Positions 60,866 through 64,000 of a DNA stretch of 64,000 nucleotides are shown here, one piece after another (the first letter of the stretch is position 1; each line of letters opens with the position of its first letter). The stretch is from positions 124,001 to 188,000 of the forward strand of contig NZ_CP095741.1 in the NCBI RefSeq assembly GCF_023078475.1, in the 5' to 3' direction. The notes below the pieces were generated by a model. That model was not told the DNA's origin, ran no database searches, and saw nothing but the letters and a program-made list of their open reading frames with translations. This DNA is from Luteibacter aegosomaticola (lineage in GTDB: Bacteria; Pseudomonadota; Gammaproteobacteria; Xanthomonadales; Rhodanobacteraceae). The translations under genes and the position numbers were made by a program.

Positions 60866-61501
60866 ATGTCACATGGGCAGGAGCAGCAACTCGAACGCCT
60901 GACGTTCTTTTCGGACGCGGTGTTCGCCATCGCCATTACCTTGCTGGTTATCGAGATCCATGTGCCTGAGCCGGAGGGCAGGGACGATGCGGCATGGATG
61001 CAGGCACTGGCCCACCTGACGCCGCACTTCCTGGGCTTCGTACTCAGCTTTGTCGTGGTGGGCGCCTTATGGGCCGCCCATCACCGTGTGTTTGGCATGC
61101 TGCAACGATTCGACCCGGCCATTGTGTGGCGCAACCTGGCGCTGCTTATGTCCGTCGCCTTTATGCCGTTTTCCTCGGCATTGATGAGTACGCACCCTAC
61201 GGAGCGTATTCCCGAAATGTTTTATTCGCTGAATCTCTTTATTGCGGGGGTGCTGCAATGGCGCCTGTTCCGTACGGCATTGCGTGCGCCCTTCCTGCGT
61301 GAGGACGTACCCCTGGCGGATGTACTGGCCATGCGCCGCAGGTCGCTCGCTTTACCCCTGATGGCGACGGTTTCATTCGCATTGGCTTTCATCATGCCGG
61401 GGCCGAGCAATATTCCGCTGATGCTCATGCCACTCGTCGTGGCCTGGTTTGCGCGCGGCGGTATGCGTCGACGCCAGGCCACCGCGGCGAATGAAGGCTG
61501 A
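60866..61501 (+). CDS. TMEM175/DUF1211 family potassium channel-like protein
   Basis: A 211-residue membrane protein with about six helices. The first helix carries the family signature FFSDAVFAIAITLLVIEI (FSD motif); others are LGFVLSFVVVGALWAAHH and NLALLMSVAFMPFSSAL. Bacterial TMEM175 homologues form tetrameric K+ leak channels with this FSD helix. It lies 82 bp after hmp on the same strand; joint expression is possible but not required. AGGGGAG is found upstream of the ATG. Confidence 0.9.
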   Translation: MSHGQEQQLERLTFFSDAVFAIAITLLVIEIHVPEPEGRDDAAWMQALAHLTPHFLGFVLSFVVVGALWAAHHRVFGMLQRFDPAIVWRNLALLMSVAFMPFSSALMSTHPTERIPEMFYSLNLFIAGVLQWRLFRTALRAPFLREDVPLADVLAMRRRSLALPLMATVSFALAFIMPGPSNIPLMLMPLVVAWFARGGMRRRQATAANEG

Positions 61502-61729
61502 GTATTTTCTGACGCGGATCGTGTTTCTCGCCTCCGCCGAATTCCTCCACAAAAACTCGGATTTTTGAGGAATCTTCCATATAACTTTGTAGGGGTAATC
61601 CGACAAACTTTCTCCAGCGCTCGCGTAGACGGGCCCGGCTGCGTGTCGCGCGGGGTGACCCGTGTCACCCCAGGCCGGCGGTCCATGGTGGGCCGTTGAC
61701 TACGTAACTTAAAGAGAAAGGTTGATTGG
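61502..61729. other. regulatory region upstream of fimbrial operon
   Basis: About 230 bp. A T-rich hairpin (CAAAAA/TTTTTG, 61550-61567) after the channel gene may end its transcript. An AT-rich block (61560-61620) probably contains the fimbrial promoter. GGGGTGAC-N4-GTCACCCC at 61652-61671 is a perfect inverted repeat with 8-bp arms and could be an operator or leader hairpin 58 bp before the fimbrial start. AGAAAGG is the ribosome site. Confidence 0.45.
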
Positions 61730-62275
61730 ATGAACCTCAAGATTATTTCTTCTGCCCTGCTGATCGCGGGTCTGGCTGCTCCGGCGGCGTTTGCTGAAAC
61801 CGGCACCATCACGTTCACCGGTTCGATTACCTCGGTTACCTGCGACATCGACGGTAACGGTACGGGCGGCCCGGACTTCACCGTAGACCTCGGCGGTGTG
61901 AATGCTGGCGACTTCAAGGCCGTCGGTGACGTGCCGACGAAGGTGGGTTTCCGCATTTTCGTCGGTGGTAATTCCGAGTGCCTGGAAGGAACCAAGGTGT
62001 ACGCCAACTTTGAGCCCGGCGCCCTGGTAGATCCGTCCACGGGCCTCGTGAAGCTCGAGGCCATTTCCGGTTCGGCTGACGGCGTCATGATCCGCCTCTT
62101 CAACGAAGATGAGCAGCCGATCGATATCGTGTCGAACCAGAAATGGGTGAAGAAAACCGTTGGTGCCGACAATCGCGCCACGATCGTCCACTACGTTGGC
62201 TATGAGCGTACCGGCCCCGTGGCCGCAGGCTCTGCCAATGGCAAGGTGACCTACACGGTCCGCTTCGAGGCTTAA
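61730..62275 (+). CDS. fimbrial major subunit, type 1-like
   Basis: A 181-residue pilin of the chaperone-usher class. The signal peptide is MNLKIISSALLIAGLAAPAA, with cleavage at AFA. The mature part has an N-terminal donor strand (GTITFTGSITSVTCDID) and the two Cys (in VTCDID and SECLEG) that form the usual disulphide. The C-terminal beta-zipper is GKVTYTVRFEA, with a penultimate-region Phe for chaperone binding. Chaperone and usher genes follow. A strong hairpin after the gene probably raises its mRNA level above theirs. Confidence 0.9.
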   Translation: MNLKIISSALLIAGLAAPAAFAETGTITFTGSITSVTCDIDGNGTGGPDFTVDLGGVNAGDFKAVGDVPTKVGFRIFVGGNSECLEGTKVYANFEPGALVDPSTGLVKLEAISGSADGVMIRLFNEDEQPIDIVSNQKWVKKTVGADNRATIVHYVGYERTGPVAAGSANGKVTYTVRFEA

Positions 62276-62285
62276 GGGCTTCTTT

Positions 62286-62309
62286 CGACCGCCGGAGCTC
62301 CGGCGGTCG
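62286..62309 (+). terminator. palindromic hairpin after the fimbrial subunit gene
   Basis: A perfect 24-bp palindrome (CGACCGCCGGAG and its complement, 62286-62309) followed by TCTTCCC rather than a T-tract. It is likely a partial terminator or an mRNA 3' stabiliser that gives more subunit than chaperone and usher. Confidence 0.7.
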
Positions 62310-62326
62310 TCTTCCCAGGATTTGAG

Positions 62327-63052
62327 ATGAACCGATTGCTTCACGCCGTGCGGGCGTGCACGGGCGCGCTTGCGCTCTCCATGGCCATGCCGTCATCTGC
62401 CAGCGTCGTTATGAACGCAACCCGCTATGTCTACCCGGCGGATGCGAAGGAAATCTCCATCAAAGTCTCTAACACCGGCAAAACGCCCGTGCTCAGCCAG
62501 GCATGGATCGACGACGGTGACGCTTCAGCCACGCCAGACGCCGTGAACGTTCCCTTCAACCTGACCCCACCCATCTCCCGGATTGAGACAGGGAAGGCAC
62601 AGACGTATCGCCTCGCGTTCACCGAAGGTGAGCTCCCACAGGACATCGAGTCGCTGTTCTGGGTGAACATTCTGGAAGTGCCGCCGAAGGCACGCGAAGA
62701 AAAAACCAGCGCCATGCAGCTCGCCTTCCGCTATCGGCTGAAGCTCTTTTACCGGCCCGTCGGATTGCAGGGCTCGCCAGAGAAGGCGGCAGAGTCACTT
62801 GCATGGTCGCGCGATGAAAAAGGCGCCCTGATGGTTCGCAACGAGAGCGCGTTCCATGTAGCCGTCAATGAGATCAAGGCAGCGGCGGGCGGCGAAGAGG
62901 TAGAACTCGAGCCCTTCTCCATTGGACCGCGCTCAAGCATCGCGGTGCCGTTGGGAGATGCGACCGTGCGCGATGGGGCGGCAACCATTCGCTACCGAAC
63001 CATCAATGACTACGGCGGCTTCGTCGAGCACCACGGCAAAACGACGCCCTGA
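62327..63052 (+). CDS. fimbrial periplasmic chaperone (PapD-like)
   Basis: A 241-residue chaperone with two immunoglobulin-like domains. The signal peptide ends near SSAS. The first domain has VVMNATRYVYPADAKEISIK (with the conserved Arg and the YPA segment) and LSQAWIDDGD. The next blocks are PPISRIETGKAQTYRLAF and the family signature SLFWVNILEVPPK. AMQLAFRYRLKLFYRP follows, with the domain 2 end at TIRYRTINDYGG. It caps pilin subunits and delivers them to the usher. Confidence 0.93.
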   Translation: MNRLLHAVRACTGALALSMAMPSSASVVMNATRYVYPADAKEISIKVSNTGKTPVLSQAWIDDGDASATPDAVNVPFNLTPPISRIETGKAQTYRLAFTEGELPQDIESLFWVNILEVPPKAREEKTSAMQLAFRYRLKLFYRPVGLQGSPEKAAESLAWSRDEKGALMVRNESAFHVAVNEIKAAAGGEEVELEPFSIGPRSSIAVPLGDATVRDGAATIRYRTINDYGGFVEHHGKTTP

Positions 63053-63103
63053 TCCCGTTATTTCATTTCCCTTTGTAAAGGATGCGCGGACGCGCTCTGC
63101 AGT

Positions 63104-64000
63104 ATGAATCAGGCAAGGACCCAACGCGCACGGCGCAAAAAGCATTCGGCGCCAGGTCCACTGGCGCTTGCGCTGGCGCTGGCCTCACCTGCTGCGGCGG
63201 CAGCGGTAGATCCGCTCGCCGACCCGAACCCGCAGGCCACCTTTAGCAGCGATTTCCTCCACACCGGTACCTCGGTGGACCTCTCTCGCTTTGAGCGGGG
63301 CAACGTGGTGCTCGCTGGCACCTATCGCGTCGCACTTGAGGTCAATGGTCGCCAGCTGCCTGGGCATCGGGACATCCATTTCAAGCCGGTCGCCGAAAGT
63401 GCGAGTGCACAGCCCTGCCTGGACGGTGCTTTGCTGGTACAGCTTGGCCTGGATAGAGAGAAGCTTGCGGAACGGACTTTCGCAGACCCGGCTTATAAGA
63501 CGTTGGGCGAGGCTCCTGTCTGCGGACAGCTCGGAGCTTACATTCCCGGTGCCACCATCGACTTCGACGAGGGTGAGCAGCTCCTGCGTATCACGATGCC
63601 GCAGGTGTTGATGGCCTCGCTGGCGCGCGGCTATGTCAGTCCTGAGCTGTGGAGCGAGGGCGTGAGCGCAGGGATGCTCAATTACAACGCCAACACCTAT
63701 CACTTGCGGGGAAGCGACGGCCGCCGCACCACGTCGACGTACGTAGGCCTGCGTGCGGGTGCCAACCTGGGTGGGTGGCGGCTCCGGCATGTCGGAAGCT
63801 TCAACCTGGGTGGCGGCCGTCACCGGTGGCAAAACACGCAAAGTTACGCACAACATGATCTCACCGACGCTAAGGCCCAACTGACCCTGGGCGAGGCCTA
63901 TACGAGCGGCGATATCCTTGAAAGTGTGCGTTTTCGCGGCGCCGCCATCGCGAGCGATCCGCGCATGCTTCCTGCATCACAGCGCGGCTATGCCCCGGTC
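63104..64000 (+). CDS. fimbrial outer-membrane usher (3' part outside window)
   Basis: The first 299 codons of a PapC/FimD-family usher, usually about 800-850 residues. A signal region (PLALALALASPAAAAAVDPL) is followed by the N-terminal chaperone-binding domain (ATFSSDFLHTG, LSRFERGNVVLAGTYRVALE). The start of the barrel comes next (GVSAGMLNYNANTYHLRGSD, GGWRLRHVGSFNL; then TLGEAYTSGDILESVRFRGA). ATG 63104 has no strong ribosome site; it lies 51 bp after the chaperone gene. The right edge of the window cuts it. Confidence 0.93.
   Translation, partial: MNQARTQRARRKKHSAPGPLALALALASPAAAAAVDPLADPNPQATFSSDFLHTGTSVDLSRFERGNVVLAGTYRVALEVNGRQLPGHRDIHFKPVAESASAQPCLDGALLVQLGLDREKLAERTFADPAYKTLGEAPVCGQLGAYIPGATIDFDEGEQLLRITMPQVLMASLARGYVSPELWSEGVSAGMLNYNANTYHLRGSDGRRTTSTYVGLRAGANLGGWRLRHVGSFNLGGGRHRWQNTQSYAQHDLTDAKAQLTLGEAYTSGDILESVRFRGAAIASDPRMLPASQRGYAPV

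Overview
The window is a contiguous stretch of a high-GC gammaproteobacterial chromosome. Protein similarities recalled from memory (NorR and GalP close to E. coli, many Xanthomonadales-type hydrolases and sensors) point to Rhodanobacteraceae/Xanthomonadales, for example a Luteibacter- or Dyella-like organism. The genus is inference. Genes are dense, often overlap by 4 bp, and no rRNA, tRNA, IS element, phage or CRISPR was seen.

Layout. 1-4323: an RND efflux permease (cut by the left edge) and its adaptor, transcribed leftward from a promoter that carries a textbook SoxR box, with a divergent LysR regulator. 4414-14677: a serine hydrolase, a REP-type palindrome, a CadC-like membrane regulator, uppP, a Tat-exported phosphoesterase, a family 43 glycosidase, and TPR and HEAT-repeat exported proteins. 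14739-16376: glnA with NtrC sites, a sigma-54 promoter and a strong terminator. 16386-24830: three secreted TAP-like alpha/beta hydrolase paralogues with a hydroxybutyrate dehydrogenase among them, then a GH3 beta-glucosidase. 24986-28009: a hybrid histidine kinase and a small protein kinase-like gene.

28325-37327 is the most unusual part: five rightward genes and one tiny gene. They encode an ABC ATPase, an FtsX/MacB-like permease, an NtrC-like response regulator that has lost the sigma-54 contact loop, its histidine kinase, a 42-residue peptide with a class III lanthipeptide leader and a Ser-x2-Ser-x3-Cys labionin motif, and a LanKC lanthionine synthetase. A tandem palindromic operator lies between the kinase gene and the peptide gene, and a perfect 16-bp hairpin separates the peptide gene from the synthetase gene. 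This looks like a self-contained, regulated class III lanthipeptide system, a class known mainly from Actinobacteria.

37332-48541: a TonB-dependent receptor with a DUF2946 partner, an EmrA/NodT/EmrB tripartite efflux operon, modABC for molybdate, a flippase-like membrane protein and a lipoprotein serine hydrolase. 48571-52140: a DUF1851 protein and a complete ECF42 sigma factor locus (sigma, double YCII, VOC, YCII) with a matching promoter. 52227-57906: a PAS/HWE kinase, a soluble PAS-PAS chemoreceptor, a VOC protein, a MerR-HTH/GAF fusion and a GalP-like sugar transporter. 57903-60783: divergent norR and hmp with three NorR sites and a sigma-54-like promoter for nitric oxide detoxification. 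60866-64000: a TMEM175-like channel and a chaperone-usher fimbrial operon cut by the right edge.
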